Shown: positions 1-8,446, counted from the stretch's first letter. The stretch: DNA of 64,000 nt from Novosphingobium sp. MD-1 (GCF_001014975.1 NZ_BBXA01000021.1:115264-179263); one strand, 5' to 3'. Notes: a model not told the origin generated them from the sequence alone. Made by a program: numbers and translations.

Positions 1-51
1 GATTTCCGTCAGCGCCATGAGCCTTTCGCGGAAAAGCTGAACCCGATACGG

Positions 52-87
52 AAAGGGCCGCCCGTGGCATCCCACGGGCGGCCCTTT
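52..87. terminator. Strong hairpin at convergent gene ends
   Basis: A perfect 16-bp stem (52-67 pairs with 72-87) with a 4-nt loop. It carries an A-run on one side and a T-run on the other, so it can terminate in both directions. It lies 3' of the leftward hydrolase gene. A rightward gene may end at a TGA at 38-40, but too little of it is in the window to call. Confidence 0.8.
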
Positions 88-121
88 CGCTATTCCGCGC
101 GGCCCGGAAGCCGCTGGCGCG

Positions 122-778
122 TCAGCGGTAGAAGATATGATTGTCCACGCGGGCGAGGCGAACCTTGCCCCAGCGCGGCGAAACGCGCGCGGCATGGAAA
201 TACATCGCGCCTTCGGCCGGGCTCTTCCACGCGCCCTTGTCGGCGATCTGCGCGATCTTGACGGCTTCCGCCCAGTCGCGGCTGCCCTTGTTGATCGGCG
301 GCATGGCATGACCGCGCACGAACGAGAACTGCGAGGGCTGGTAGACCACACCACAATAGCTCGCCGGGAACCGGCCCGACTTCGAACGCTGAACCACCAC
401 ACGGCCCACGGCAAGCTGGCCGTCCAACGTTTCGCTCTTGGCTTCGAAATAGATCGCGCCGGCAAGGCAGTTCAACTCGCTCGACAGCTCGGTGGGGACG
501 GCGGTTTCATCGACCAGCTCGGCCAGCGATTCCGCGGCGTCCGATTCCGGGGCATCAGCGATGCTCGACGCGGAATGCGCGGCGGCCTGTTGCGCAGCAG
601 TCTGCTGGACAGACGCGGCGGACCGGCTAGGGAAAATCACGGGAGAGGCGCCTTGGGCCTCGATCACAGGAACCTGCGGGTCCTGCACGGCCGCGCGGGA
701 ACCGGCGGCGGTAAAGATCGTTGTTGCCAGTGTCAGGCAGATGCTGATCGCGCTGGCAAACTTTAACTGCTTACTCAT
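122..778 (-). CDS. SleB-type cell wall hydrolase (Hydrolase_2 family)
   Basis: A 218-residue protein with an N-terminal hydrophobic segment (about residues 8-30) that looks like a signal peptide. A low-complexity Ala/Ser/Gln linker follows (about 50-100), then a C-terminal hydrolase domain from about residue 101. That domain opens with a LNCLAGAIYFEA motif; Glu112 matches the acidic residue of the SleB/CwlJ fold. In non-sporulating proteobacteria such proteins are thought to remodel periplasmic peptidoglycan, and that role is inferred here. The gene stands alone, ends at the strong 52-87 hairpin, and has a 208-bp untranslated region upstream. Confidence 0.85.
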   Translation of the reverse strand: MSKQLKFASAISICLTLATTIFTAAGSRAAVQDPQVPVIEAQGASPVIFPSRSAASVQQTAAQQAAAHSASSIADAPESDAAESLAELVDETAVPTELSSELNCLAGAIYFEAKSETLDGQLAVGRVVVQRSKSGRFPASYCGVVYQPSQFSFVRGHAMPPINKGSRDWAEAVKIAQIADKGAWKSPAEGAMYFHAARVSPRWGKVRLARVDNHIFYR

Positions 779-986
779 CCATCATCGTCATTCGGCGGTG
801 AGCACCCGGGCATGGCGGAAGCAAGCCCCATCCGAGACTTTCATCTCGCGGGCCTGCTCCGGAGAGCCATGACGGTTGCCCCCCGTCTGCGTGCTAGCGC
901 GTTCTGCCTCCCGCAGAACCACGCCGCCTTCGCATTGCGGTAGGGTGCCTTTATTTGGCGAAGCGGCAGAGTCAACCCCGCACAGG

Positions 987-1313
987 TCATCCCCGGATCA
1001 GGCGTTCCCCGTCTGCGACAGTCAGTTCGATAATCCACAAGTCCGGGTCCTGGCGCTGGCGGCGGGTCAGGTAATCCTCAAATTCCTGTTTATTATCAGT
1101 ATCTTGAACCTTTGACTTGGCCCAATCCCGCGTGCCGTCGCGCTGCGGCATCCGCTCATAGAGCGTTCCAAGTCCCTGATTATCCACCATAACAATCAGG
1201 ATGGTGCCGGAGTCCGGCTCGCCCTTGTGCAGCACCATCGCGAAGCCGCCCTGCGCCTGCGCGCGGCGGATCAGTCCGCTGACTTCGAGATGGGCGGGAA
1301 GGCGCGTTGCCAT
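987..1313 (-). CDS. DUF1491 family protein
   Basis: A 108-residue protein of unknown function. It fits the DUF1491 family of alphaproteobacteria in length and in the central segment, where a QGGFAMVLHKGEPDSG stretch precedes a beta-rich core ending WIIELTVADGERLIRG. No signal peptide, membrane segment or catalytic motif is evident. It lies 20 bp downstream of the thioesterase gene on the same strand and probably belongs to the ptsN-thioesterase transcription unit. The function is not known. Confidence 0.8.
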   Translation of the reverse strand: MATRLPAHLEVSGLIRRAQAQGGFAMVLHKGEPDSGTILIVMVDNQGLGTLYERMPQRDGTRDWAKSKVQDTDNKQEFEDYLTRRQRQDPDLWIIELTVADGERLIRG

Positions 1314-1333
1314 GAGCCCGGCGGCCGATCCGC

Positions 1334-1831
1334 TCAGGCGGCCGTGCCGCGCAAGCCGGCATTATAGCCTTCCAGGCTGCCCAGCGCGATGCGCGACCGC
1401 TGAAACGTGCCGGTGCCCCGGCCCACTTCCTCGCCTTCCTCGTCCACCAGCCGCGATTCCGCCACCAGCACGCGGCGCCGGCCGGAAACCCAGCGCCCTT
1501 CGGCGATGACCCGGCCACCATGGATGGGCCGGCTGAAGAACAGGTTGAACGAGGTCGTCAGCAGAAAGCGATCCGTCACCAGCGTATTCGCGGCATAGAA
1601 CGCGGCATCATCCAGCATCTTGAAATAGATCGTGCCATGCGCCGCGCCCGCTGCGTGAAAGCAGCTCGGGTCGACATCGAAAACGATACGCGAGCGGCCT
1701 TCGCCCACGATTTCCAGGCGCGACGAGAACAGATGGTTGACCGGCGCCGAGGTATAGAGACCTTCCAGCGCGCGCCAGTGCAGCCGGGCGCCTTCGCTGG
1801 CCGCGCCGGCCGCGCCGTCTTCAGGCGGCAT
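1334..1831 (-). CDS. PaaI/YigI-like hotdog-fold thioesterase
   Basis: A 165-residue single hotdog domain. The AHGTIYFKMLDDAAFYAA stretch is the hotdog central helix, with the acidic residues typical of PaaI-type acyl-CoA thioesterases. The likely reaction is hydrolysis of an acyl-CoA; the substrate cannot be read from sequence. I chose the ATG at 1829-1831 (protein begins MPPEDG) because it overlaps the ptsN stop by 11 bp, which suggests translational coupling. A longer frame to 1900 would only add non-conserved residues inside ptsN. Confidence 0.75.
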   Translation of the reverse strand: MPPEDGAAGAASEGARLHWRALEGLYTSAPVNHLFSSRLEIVGEGRSRIVFDVDPSCFHAAGAAHGTIYFKMLDDAAFYAANTLVTDRFLLTTSFNLFFSRPIHGGRVIAEGRWVSGRRRVLVAESRLVDEEGEEVGRGTGTFQRSRIALGSLEGYNAGLRGTAA

Positions 1832-2282
1832 CGCGGTCGATGACGTTGACGAGCAGGGCGTAGATCGCGTCGGCATCGGGCGCGGCGAGCAAGCGTTCAT
1901 GCATCCGCTCGTCCCGCATCAGCCTCGAGATCGCCGCCAGCGCCTGCAAATGCGTGGCCCCGGCCTGTTCGGGCGAAAGCAGGCCGAATACGCAATCCAC
2001 CGGCATGCCGTCGGCCGCTTCGAATTCGACCGGATTTTCCAGGCGGAAGAACGTGGCCACGGGCCGCGGCAAATTGTCCAGCCGAGCATGCGGAATGGCA
2101 ACGCCACGGCCGAAGCCGGTGCTGCCCAGCCGTTCGCGCTCTTCCACCCGTTCGAGCACGGAGGCACGATCCAGCGCATAGACCGTGGCGAAGCAATCGG
2201 CGAGTTCGCTCAGAATCTGCTGCTTGGTTTCGGCGCGGACAATACGGACCGCCAGGGGATCAATGGTAAAAAGAGCCGTCAT
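1821..2282 (-). CDS. ptsN: PTS IIA-like nitrogen regulatory protein PtsN
   Basis: A 153-residue EIIA-Ntr protein, the terminal phosphoacceptor of the nitrogen phosphotransferase relay. The conserved phosphorylation histidine is His65 in GVAIPHARL, and the fold fills the whole length, as usual for the family. It has regulatory rather than sugar-transport roles in proteobacteria, including potassium and carbon/nitrogen balance. It follows hpf on the same strand, a common proteobacterial pairing. A 15-bp hairpin at 2369-2404 sits between them, so the two may be partly uncoupled. No PtsP or HPr gene is visible here. Confidence 0.92.
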   Translation of the reverse strand: MTALFTIDPLAVRIVRAETKQQILSELADCFATVYALDRASVLERVEERERLGSTGFGRGVAIPHARLDNLPRPVATFFRLENPVEFEAADGMPVDCVFGLLSPEQAGATHLQALAAISRLMRDERMHERLLAAPDADAIYALLVNVIDRDAA

Positions 2283-2368
2283 GGACTGGAAATGCCGTCA
2301 GCATGCCTCAGGGGCACGATCAATCGGGCGGGCCATGCGCCGGAAAGCCCCGGCATGCAAGTGCCGAA

Positions 2369-2404
2369 TCATGGCTTCCCGCCTAAAATGGCGGGAAGCC
2401 ATGA
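2369..2404 (-). terminator. Perfect 15-bp hairpin between hpf and ptsN
   Basis: The arm at 2369-2383 pairs perfectly with 2390-2404 around a 6-nt loop. There is no clear U-tract, so it could be a weak terminator, an attenuator or an RNA-processing site between hpf and ptsN. Confidence 0.6.
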
Positions 2405-2414
2405 CCGATAGCCT

Positions 2415-2984
2415 CTACTTGGCGGGTTCGACCCAGCCGATCGACCCATCGCCACGGCGATAGACCATGTTGTGAACGCCGGTGCCCGCGTTCTTGAACA
2501 GCAGCGCGTTGGTATTGCGCAGATCGAGCATCATCACCGCGTCGGAAACGGTTGCGGTGGGCACGTCAACGCGCGTTTCGGCGATCACCAGCGGCGCATC
2601 GGCGACTTCGGGCTCTTCCTCGGTCTCTTCGACCACGAACACGGTGTAGGCCGCTTCTTCCGCGCGACGGGCGTGGTCGGCCTGGTCCTGCCGGGCGTTG
2701 ATCCGCCGCTTGTAGCGGCGCAGCTGCTTGTCGATCTTTTCGGCCGACTGATCGACCGCCGCGTGGGCATCCTGGGCGATCGCGCTGCCCTTCAGGATCA
2801 GTCCCTGCGTCACATGCGTCACGATATCGCAGCGGAAACCACCGTGCGGCCCCTTGCCAAGCGTGACTTGCGAGGAAAGCGCGCGGGAAAAGTACTTGCC
2901 GACGACGCCCGTCAGCCGCTCCTCGGCATGAGCCTGGAGCGCGGCGCCGGTCTCGACCTGATGGCCCGAAACGCGAATATCCAT
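2415..2984 (-). CDS. hpf: Ribosome hibernation promoting factor, long form
   Basis: A 189-residue long-form HPF. The N-terminal S30AE domain (about 1-100, beginning MDIRVSGHQVETG) binds the 30S decoding region. A linker rich in acidic residues follows, then a C-terminal dimerisation domain (about 130-189, ending in a YRRGDGSIGWVEP motif). Long HPF makes inactive 100S ribosome dimers in stationary phase. The start at 2984 is supported by a strong GAGGAGAAGG ribosome-binding site 5 nt upstream. The frame stays open further upstream, but that part overlaps dnaQ. The next gene, ptsN, is its usual neighbour. Confidence 0.93.
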   Translation of the reverse strand: MDIRVSGHQVETGAALQAHAEERLTGVVGKYFSRALSSQVTLGKGPHGGFRCDIVTHVTQGLILKGSAIAQDAHAAVDQSAEKIDKQLRRYKRRINARQDQADHARRAEEAAYTVFVVEETEEEPEVADAPLVIAETRVDVPTATVSDAVMMLDLRNTNALLFKNAGTGVHNMVYRRGDGSIGWVEPAK

Positions 2985-3024
2985 AAAAACCTTCTCCTCG
3001 CTTGAGGCGATCCCGCGCCGGCCG

Positions 3025-3711
3025 CTAGCGCGACCAGAGGGGATCGCTAAAACCCGCCATGAATTCGGCATGGCGGGCCAGTTCCGCCTCGCTCGCGGCA
3101 TGGGGCCGGGGCGTGCGGAAGACGCGGGTGACAGCGGCGATGGCCAGTTCTTCCGTCTGCACGGAAGCGGCCGCCTCTGCGGCCAGTTCCAGGCCGATCT
3201 GCCGCCCACCCATGAGTTCGACGTAGAGCTGCGCCAGCAGTTCCGCGTCCAGCAAGGCGCCGTGCTTGGTGCGATGGCTCCGGTCGATGCCATAGCGCGT
3301 GCACAGCGCATCCAGTGAAAGCTTAGCGCCGGGATGCTTGCGCCGGGCTATGGCGACCGTATCGACCATGCGATCGCGATCCACCGCGTCCAGCCCGCAG
3401 GCCGCCAGTTCGTGATTGAGGAAGCCGAAATCGAAACCCGCGTTGTGCGCCACCAGAGGACTGTCGCCCAGGAAGGCGATCAGTTCCTCCGCCCGTTCCG
3501 CGAACTTCGGCTTGTCGGACAGGAACGCCTCGGACAGGCCGTGGACGGCTTCCGCCTCGGCCGGCATGCCGCGCTCGGGATTGAAATAGGCATGAAACAC
3601 GGCCCCGGTAGGCACCCGGTTGACCATTTCGATGCAGCCGATCTCCACCAGCCGATCACCGCTCCGGGGATCGAGACCGGTCGTTTCCGTGTCGAAGACG
3701 ATCTCACGCAT
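3025..3711 (-). CDS. dnaQ: DNA polymerase III epsilon subunit (3'-5' exonuclease)
   Basis: A 228-residue DEDDh proofreading exonuclease of the replicative polymerase. The Exo I motif DTETTGLDP is at the N terminus, Exo II is HNAGFDFGFLNHE, and Exo III is HRTKHGALLDAELLA with the catalytic histidine. The start at 3711 (MREIVFDTE) is chosen because the 12 residues before it are not conserved in the family. Its leftward neighbours are hpf and ptsN. The coaE gene lies 40 bp upstream, in the order aroE-coaE-dnaQ common near alphaproteobacterial origins. Confidence 0.95.
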   Translation of the reverse strand: MREIVFDTETTGLDPRSGDRLVEIGCIEMVNRVPTGAVFHAYFNPERGMPAEAEAVHGLSEAFLSDKPKFAERAEELIAFLGDSPLVAHNAGFDFGFLNHELAACGLDAVDRDRMVDTVAIARRKHPGAKLSLDALCTRYGIDRSHRTKHGALLDAELLAQLYVELMGGRQIGLELAAEAAASVQTEELAIAAVTRVFRTPRPHAASEAELARHAEFMAGFSDPLWSR

Positions 3712-3751
3712 CACTAGGTATATTGACCCGTCGCAGGGCACTGGCAAGGCT

Positions 3752-4366
3752 TCAACGCGGGTTTTTTTGCCACGCGCCGCTGCGGATGCGCTCGATCAGC
3801 GCGGCAACCTGCGCGCGCGTTTCCTCCAGCGTCACGCCGGTATCGACGATGAAATCAGCGCGGGCGCGCTTTTCCGCATCCGGTACTTGCAGGTCGAGAA
3901 TATGGGCGAACTTGTCTGGCGTCATGCCCGGTCGCGCCAGCACGCGCGCGCGTTGCGCCGCGGCGGGAGCCGACACGACCATCACCGCGTCGAGCCCGGC
4001 ACCATGCCCCTTTTCGAACAGCAACGGAATGTCGAACACCACGATCGGCTGCCCGGCATGTTCGATCAGGAACGCTTCGCGCATCCGGCCCACGGCGGGG
4101 TGGACGATCGCTTCCAGCCGGGCGAGCGCCCCGGGATTGCCGAACACACGCGCGCCCAGTTCCTGCCGCAACACCCCCTCGGGACCGGTGGTGCCGGGGA
4201 AGGCCGCCTCGATCGCCGGGACGAGCGCACCGCCCGGCCCTTGCAGCGCATGAACCGCCGCGTCCGCATCGAACACCGGCACGCCCAGTTCGCGCAACAT
4301 CAGCGCCACGGCCGACTTGCCCATCCCGATCGAGCCGGTCAGGCCGAGAATGAAAGGCCGGCTCAT
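3752..4366 (-). CDS. coaE: Dephospho-CoA kinase
   Basis: A 204-residue P-loop kinase that phosphorylates the ribose 3'-OH of dephospho-CoA in the last step of coenzyme A synthesis. The Walker A motif GLTGSIGMGKS is at residues 8-18. The following VPVFDADAAVHAL segment carries the conserved DAD substrate-binding acids. Its length is normal for the family. The start codon overlaps the aroE stop as ATGA (4363-4366), so translation is probably coupled. Confidence 0.95.
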   Translation of the reverse strand: MSRPFILGLTGSIGMGKSAVALMLRELGVPVFDADAAVHALQGPGGALVPAIEAAFPGTTGPEGVLRQELGARVFGNPGALARLEAIVHPAVGRMREAFLIEHAGQPIVVFDIPLLFEKGHGAGLDAVMVVSAPAAAQRARVLARPGMTPDKFAHILDLQVPDAEKRARADFIVDTGVTLEETRAQVAALIERIRSGAWQKNPR

Positions 4367-5223
4367 CCTGCAATCTCCCGGCGCAACAGAGCATCGCCAT
4401 CACGCGGCGGCCGCGTGCCGAAAAAATGGGCGAAGGCATGGTCCGCCTGCCCGATCAGCATCGACAGGCCGTCCACCGTGCGAAAGCCGGCGGCGCTTGC
4501 CGCCTTGAGAAAGTCCGTTTCGAGCGGTGACGTAACGATATCGTAGAACACGCTGCCCGGCGGTGCGTGGCTCATGTCGAAAAGCAGGGGTGGTTGGCCG
4601 CTCATCCCCAGCGAAGAGGCGTTGACCACCAGATCGAGGCACCCGGCACGGTCGTCGAAGGCAAAATCCGTTACAGATTCGAAGTGCGCGATATCGACCG
4701 CGTGGTGTTCGCCGCCGGGGTCCAGTTCATCGAGTAACGCCCGCGCTTTTGCCGGATTTCTGCCGGCCAGCACGATTACCATGTGTTCGTCCGCCAATGC
4801 CGTAACGATCGCCCGCGCCGCTCCGCCGGTACCCAGCACGCGCGCCATCCGGAAAAGGTGCGTTTTGTCCAGTAACGGGCGTAACGGTTCGAGGAATCCG
4901 GGCGCATCGGTGTTACGGCCAACCAGAATCCCGTTACGTTCACGCACGATCGTGTTGACCGCGCCGATCCTTTTGGCCCCGGAATCGAGCCGATCGAGTA
5001 ACGGAATCACCGTTTGCTTGTGCGGCATCGTAACGTTACAGCCGCGCCAGGCCTCGTCGTTACGGCGATCAGCCAAATAGGCCGCCAAATCGCCCTCCGT
5101 TACGTGACAGGCGTTATACACAGCGTCGATTTTCAGCTGCTTCAGCCAGAAATTGTGAATAACGGGCGACTTCGATTGCGTTATGGGATCGCCAATTACC
5201 TCTGCATAGGGTCTGATCGCCAC
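4363..5223 (-). CDS. aroE: Shikimate dehydrogenase
   Basis: A 286-residue NADP-dependent dehydrogenase that reduces 3-dehydroshikimate. The substrate motif NVTMPHK spans residues 63-69 with catalytic Lys69. The dinucleotide-binding GTGGAARA is at 131-138. I chose the GTG at 5221-5223 because the family begins just there (xAIRPYAEVIGDP) and a purine-rich GAAAGGG lies upstream. The coding sequence is unusual: it contains 13 of the 14 GTTAC/GTAAC words described separately, and these bring in rare TTA leucine codons. It lies 14 bp from maf. Confidence 0.93.
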   Translation of the reverse strand: MAIRPYAEVIGDPITQSKSPVIHNFWLKQLKIDAVYNACHVTEGDLAAYLADRRNDEAWRGCNVTMPHKQTVIPLLDRLDSGAKRIGAVNTIVRERNGILVGRNTDAPGFLEPLRPLLDKTHLFRMARVLGTGGAARAIVTALADEHMVIVLAGRNPAKARALLDELDPGGEHHAVDIAHFESVTDFAFDDRAGCLDLVVNASSLGMSGQPPLLFDMSHAPPGSVFYDIVTSPLETDFLKAASAAGFRTVDGLSMLIGQADHAFAHFFGTRPPRDGDALLRREIAG

Positions 5224-5228
5224 GTTAC
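4532..5228. repeat. Array of 14 GTTAC/GTAAC words inside aroE
   Basis: GTTAC, or its complement GTAAC, begins at 4532, 4670, 4734, 4802, 4872, 4881, 4912, 4933, 4998, 5030, 5035, 5059, 5099 and 5224. Most copies extend to CGTTACG. They occur in both orientations and in several codon registers (GTT-ACG, TTA-C, CGT-AAC, GTA-ACG), so a simple codon preference does not explain them. By chance one or two would be expected in 700 bp. The last copy sits in the aroE leader, next to its GTG start. The function is unknown; a protein-binding array is one possibility. Confidence 0.7.
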
Positions 5229-5237
5229 GGCCCTTTC

Positions 5238-5822
5238 TCAGGCTTCCAGCTCTCCCTGCGCGCGCAACGCAGCCAGAACGGCCAATAGCGGCATTCCCAG
5301 CACGGTGAAGTGGCTTCCTTCGATCCGTTCGAACAGCTGCACGCCCAGCGCCTCGATCCGGAACACGCCGACACAGCCCGAAACGGCGGGCCATTCCCTG
5401 TTGAGATAGCTGTCGATAAAGCTGTCCGAAAGCTGTCGAACATCAAGCCGGGCGGTCTCGCAGTGACGCCACACCGTCATCCCGTCGCGCACCAGCACGG
5501 CGGCGCTGTGCAGGTTCATCCGCTGGCCGGAAAAGAACCGCAGGTGTTCGGCCGCCTGCTCGCGGCTCACCGGCTTGTCGAACTGCCGACCACCCACTTC
5601 GACCAGCGAATCGCCGCCGAGCACGAGCTTGCCGGGTACGCCGACGGAAACGGGCAGGGCCTTGGCTTCGGCCAGGATCGTCGCGACATCGCCGCCCGGT
5701 ACTCCGATCAACTCACGCTTGATCGCGCCTTCGTCGACATCGGACGATCGCGCCTCGTAAGCGATACCGGCGGCATCGAGCATGGCCTTGCGCGAGGCGC
5801 TTTGCGAGGCGAGGACTATCAT
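5238..5822 (-). CDS. maf: Maf-type nucleoside triphosphate pyrophosphatase
   Basis: A 194-residue Maf/YceF/YhdE-type house-cleaning pyrophosphatase that hydrolyses non-canonical or specific nucleoside triphosphates to monophosphates. It begins [15 protein letters not shown], the phosphate-binding SxSxxR motif. It has LGGDSLV with catalytic Asp71, followed by a [14 protein letters not shown] segment. The length is typical. It lies between ppsR and aroE on the same strand with a 14-bp gap to aroE. Which of the two main Maf subgroups it belongs to cannot be settled by eye. Confidence 0.92.
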   Translation of the reverse strand: MIVLASQSASRKAMLDAAGIAYEARSSDVDEGAIKRELIGVPGGDVATILAEAKALPVSVGVPGKLVLGGDSLVEVGGRQFDKPVSREQAAEHLRFFSGQRMNLHSAAVLVRDGMTVWRHCETARLDVRQLSDSFIDSYLNREWPAVSGCVGVFRIEALGVQLFERIEGSHFTVLGMPLLAVLAALRAQGELEA

Positions 5823-5870
5823 GGCAGGCTTCTCCCGTGCGGATCGGCGGGATCCGCGTGCAATTCCCGG

Positions 5871-6716
5871 TCAGATCGGCTTGGATCCGGGCGTTTCCGA
5901 ACCGCCGGCGGCCTGGCGTTCGTTGTAGAGGTTGATCACCGCCGCCGCCGTCTCCTCGATCGAGCGGCGCGAAACGTCAATCACCGGCCAGCCGTTGTCC
6001 GCGAACATCCGCCGGGCGTACTGGACTTCACGCGCGACCTGATCGCTGTTCACATAGGCCGTTTCAGGCGACTGGTTGAGCGACAGGAGCCGGTTGCGCC
6101 GGACCTGGATCAGCCGTTCGGGCGATGTCGTCAGCCCCACCACCAGCGGCCGGCGCAGATTGAACAGCGAAGAAGGGGGCGGACTTTCCACGACAATCGG
6201 AATGTTCGCCACCTTGTATCCCCGGTTGGCGAGGTAAATTGACGTCGGCGTCTTGGACGAGCGCGAAACGCCGGCCAGAAGGATGTCGGCCTGTTCCCAG
6301 TTTTCCCAGCCCACCCCGTCATCATGCGCGATCGTGAACTGAATGGCATCGACACGGGCGAAATAGGCTTCGTCCATCATGTGCTGACGGCCCGGCCGTG
6401 CCTTCGCTTCCTGGCCAAGCTGCTCCTCCAGCGCGTCGGTCACCGCATCGAGCGCGGCCACGCTGGGCAGGCCGAGCGCGGCGCAGCGCTGCTCCAGCCG
6501 CTCGCGCGTTTCCGCGTTGACCAGCGTGAACAGGACCAGCCCCGGATTGGCGGCGATTTCCCCCATGATGCGGTCGAGATGCTGCTGCGAGCGGACCATC
6601 GGCCAGAAGTGGCGGACGATATCGGCATCGTCGAACTGCGCGAGCGCCGCCTTGGCGATCATCTCGAGCGTTTCGCCGGTGGAATCCGACAGGAGGTGCA
6701 GATGCAGCCGCGTCAT
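5871..6716 (-). CDS. ppsR: Bifunctional PEP synthase/PPDK regulatory kinase-phosphorylase
   Basis: A 281-residue DUF299 protein. Members reversibly phosphorylate a threonine of PEP synthetase or pyruvate phosphate dikinase in an ADP-dependent way, switching gluconeogenic flux. The family P-loop-like GVSRSSKTPTS is at residues 149-159, and the N terminus LHLHLLSDSTGETLE is characteristic. The gene is the first of the leftward run away from the candidate origin. Its regulated target (pps or ppdK) is not in the window. Confidence 0.92.
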   Translation of the reverse strand: MTRLHLHLLSDSTGETLEMIAKAALAQFDDADIVRHFWPMVRSQQHLDRIMGEIAANPGLVLFTLVNAETRERLEQRCAALGLPSVAALDAVTDALEEQLGQEAKARPGRQHMMDEAYFARVDAIQFTIAHDDGVGWENWEQADILLAGVSRSSKTPTSIYLANRGYKVANIPIVVESPPPSSLFNLRRPLVVGLTTSPERLIQVRRNRLLSLNQSPETAYVNSDQVAREVQYARRMFADNGWPVIDVSRRSIEETAAAVINLYNERQAAGGSETPGSKPI

Positions 6717-7057
6717 CGTGGCCCGTTTCCCCGTCTTTTCCAGCGCCCCGGGATGAGGCTGTGGACAGCGCTAGGATAAACCACGGGAGGAGTGCGACGA
6801 CAAGTTCGGCCTGCCATTTCACCCCCGCAACCGGCCGATCCACAAGCGGTTTGCCGACAGGTGGAAAGCCTTCCCCACAGGCTGGGGACTGCGGGGATAA
6901 CTTCGCCTTGACCGCCGGCCCCGCAGAGTCGGTCCACGCTTTTTTGTGGAGGCTCCGGCACAAATCGGGCAGAGCGCGCTCATCCCCGCTATCCACAGCA
7001 CAACAGATTCCATCATCCTTTTTAAAAGAATCTATTTTTTAGGATTGGACCGAACCG
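6717..7057. other. Candidate chromosomal replication origin (oriC)
   Basis: This 341-bp gene-free gap separates a leftward gene run from hemE, the position of the origin in Caulobacter and other Alphaproteobacteria. DnaA-box-like 9-mers are CTATCCACA at 6989-6997 (8 of 9 to TTATCCACA) and 7-of-9 matches at 6760-6768, 6836-6844, 6871-6879 and 6892-6900. GANTC methylation sites lie at 6926, 7006 and 7028. An AT-rich stretch at 7011-7043 sits next to the best box and could be the unwinding element. Nearby parABS and the change in gene orientation fit. Direct proof of initiation is not available from sequence. Confidence 0.7.
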
Positions 7058-8095
7058 ATGCCCGGCCCGCTGCTCCGCTCGCTCTCCGGCGAGAACCTTG
7101 ATTCCCGTCCGGTCTGGCTGATGCGCCAGGCCGGCCGCTACCTGCCCGAATACCGGGCCTTGCGGGCTGCCAAGGGGGGATTCCTCGAGCTGGTGTACGA
7201 TCCCGAGGCGGCGGCGGAAATCACGCTCCAGCCGATCCGGCGCTTCGGTTTCGATGGCGCGATCCTGTTCTCGGACATCCTGATCGTGCCTTACGCTATG
7301 GGGCAGAACCTGGAGTTTCTGGCGGGCGAGGGGCCGCGCCTGTCGCCGCGCCTGCTCGATGCCCAGCTTGCCACGCTGCGGGCCGTCCCTGAGCGCCTGA
7401 CGCCGATCTACGACACGGTGCGCCGGGTGCGCAGCCAGCTTTCGGGCGACAAGACCTTGCTGGGCTTTGCCGGATCGCCCTGGACGATCGCCACGTACAT
7501 GGTGGCGGGCGAGGGCAGCCGCGACCAGCACGACACCCGCGCCTATGCCTATCGCGATCCTGTGGCCTTCCAGGCGATCATAGACGCGATTGTGGACGTG
7601 ACCGTGGAATATCTCGCCGGACAGGTCGAAGCGGGCGCAGAAGGGCTCCAGCTGTTCGACAGCTGGGCGGGCAGCCTTTCCCCGGCGCAGTTCGAACGCT
7701 GGGTGATCGAACCCAATGCCCGCATTGCCGCCGCGATCCGCAAACGCTACCGGCACGTGCCGCTGATCGGCTTTCCCAAGGGGGCGGGCGAAAAGCTCGT
7801 GGCCTACGCGCAGGGCACGAAAGTCGACGCTATCGGCATCGACGAGACGATCGATCCGCTGTGGGCGGCGAAGAACCTGCCGGCAAACCTGCCGGTGCAG
7901 GGCAATCTCGATCCTCTGCTGCTGCTGGCGGGCGGTGTCGAGCTGGAACGGCAGACGTTCCGCATTCTCGAGGCATTCGCCGACCGGCCCCACGTGTTCA
8001 ACCTGGGCCACGGCATCGGCCAGTTCACGCCGATCGAGCATGTCGAGCATCTGCTGACCGTGGTACGCGGCTGGCGGCGGGGGCAGTCACGGTAA
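7058..8095 (+). CDS. hemE: Uroporphyrinogen decarboxylase
   Basis: A 345-residue enzyme that removes the four acetate carboxyls of uroporphyrinogen III to give coproporphyrinogen III in haem synthesis. The N-terminal signature PVWLMRQAGRYLPEY supplies the substrate-binding arginine. The second signature is GFAGSPWTIATYMVAG. The length is normal. It is the first gene to the right of the candidate origin, and ynfA and hemJ follow on the same strand. Confidence 0.96.
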   Translation: MPGPLLRSLSGENLDSRPVWLMRQAGRYLPEYRALRAAKGGFLELVYDPEAAAEITLQPIRRFGFDGAILFSDILIVPYAMGQNLEFLAGEGPRLSPRLLDAQLATLRAVPERLTPIYDTVRRVRSQLSGDKTLLGFAGSPWTIATYMVAGEGSRDQHDTRAYAYRDPVAFQAIIDAIVDVTVEYLAGQVEAGAEGLQLFDSWAGSLSPAQFERWVIEPNARIAAAIRKRYRHVPLIGFPKGAGEKLVAYAQGTKVDAIGIDETIDPLWAAKNLPANLPVQGNLDPLLLLAGGVELERQTFRILEAFADRPHVFNLGHGIGQFTPIEHVEHLLTVVRGWRRGQSR

Positions 8096-8119
8096 TGGCG
8101 CGGTAATGGCGCTCGCGTC

Positions 8120-8446
8120 ATGCCGGCACCGCTTGTTTTCCTGGGCGCGGCGTTGGCCGAAATCGCGGGATGCTTCGCGTTCTGGGCGTGGCTCAGGCTG
8201 GGCAAGCCGGCGTGGTGGCTGGTGCCCGGCTGCGCGTCGCTGGTCCTGTTCGCGTGGTTGTTGACGCTGGTGGACAGCGACGCCGCGGGGCGCGCCTATG
8301 CGGCCTATGGCGGGATCTATATCACCTCCGCCTTGCTGTGGCTGTGGATCGTCGAAGGCGTGCGGCCCGATCGCTGGGATCTGGGCGGTGCTGTGCTGTG
8401 CCTGGCTGGCGCCGCGGTCATTCTGTTCGGGCCGCATCGGGCCTGA
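8120..8446 (+). CDS. YnfA (UPF0060) family small membrane protein
   Basis: A 108-residue protein with four predicted transmembrane helices. It has the family features [18 protein letters not shown] near the N terminus and [17 protein letters not shown] in the third helix. The UPF0060 family is related in size and topology to small multidrug resistance transporters, but its function is not established. It lies 24 bp after hemE and probably shares its transcript. Confidence 0.9.
   Translation: MPAPLVFLGAALAEIAGCFAFWAWLRLGKPAWWLVPGCASLVLFAWLLTLVDSDAAGRAYAAYGGIYITSALLWLWIVEGVRPDRWDLGGAVLCLAGAAVILFGPHRA

Noticed and set aside
1..40. Possible C-terminal end of a rightward gene at the left edge
   Set aside because: A frame ends at 38-40 and a terminator follows, but about 12 residues are too few to identify the gene or confirm the frame.
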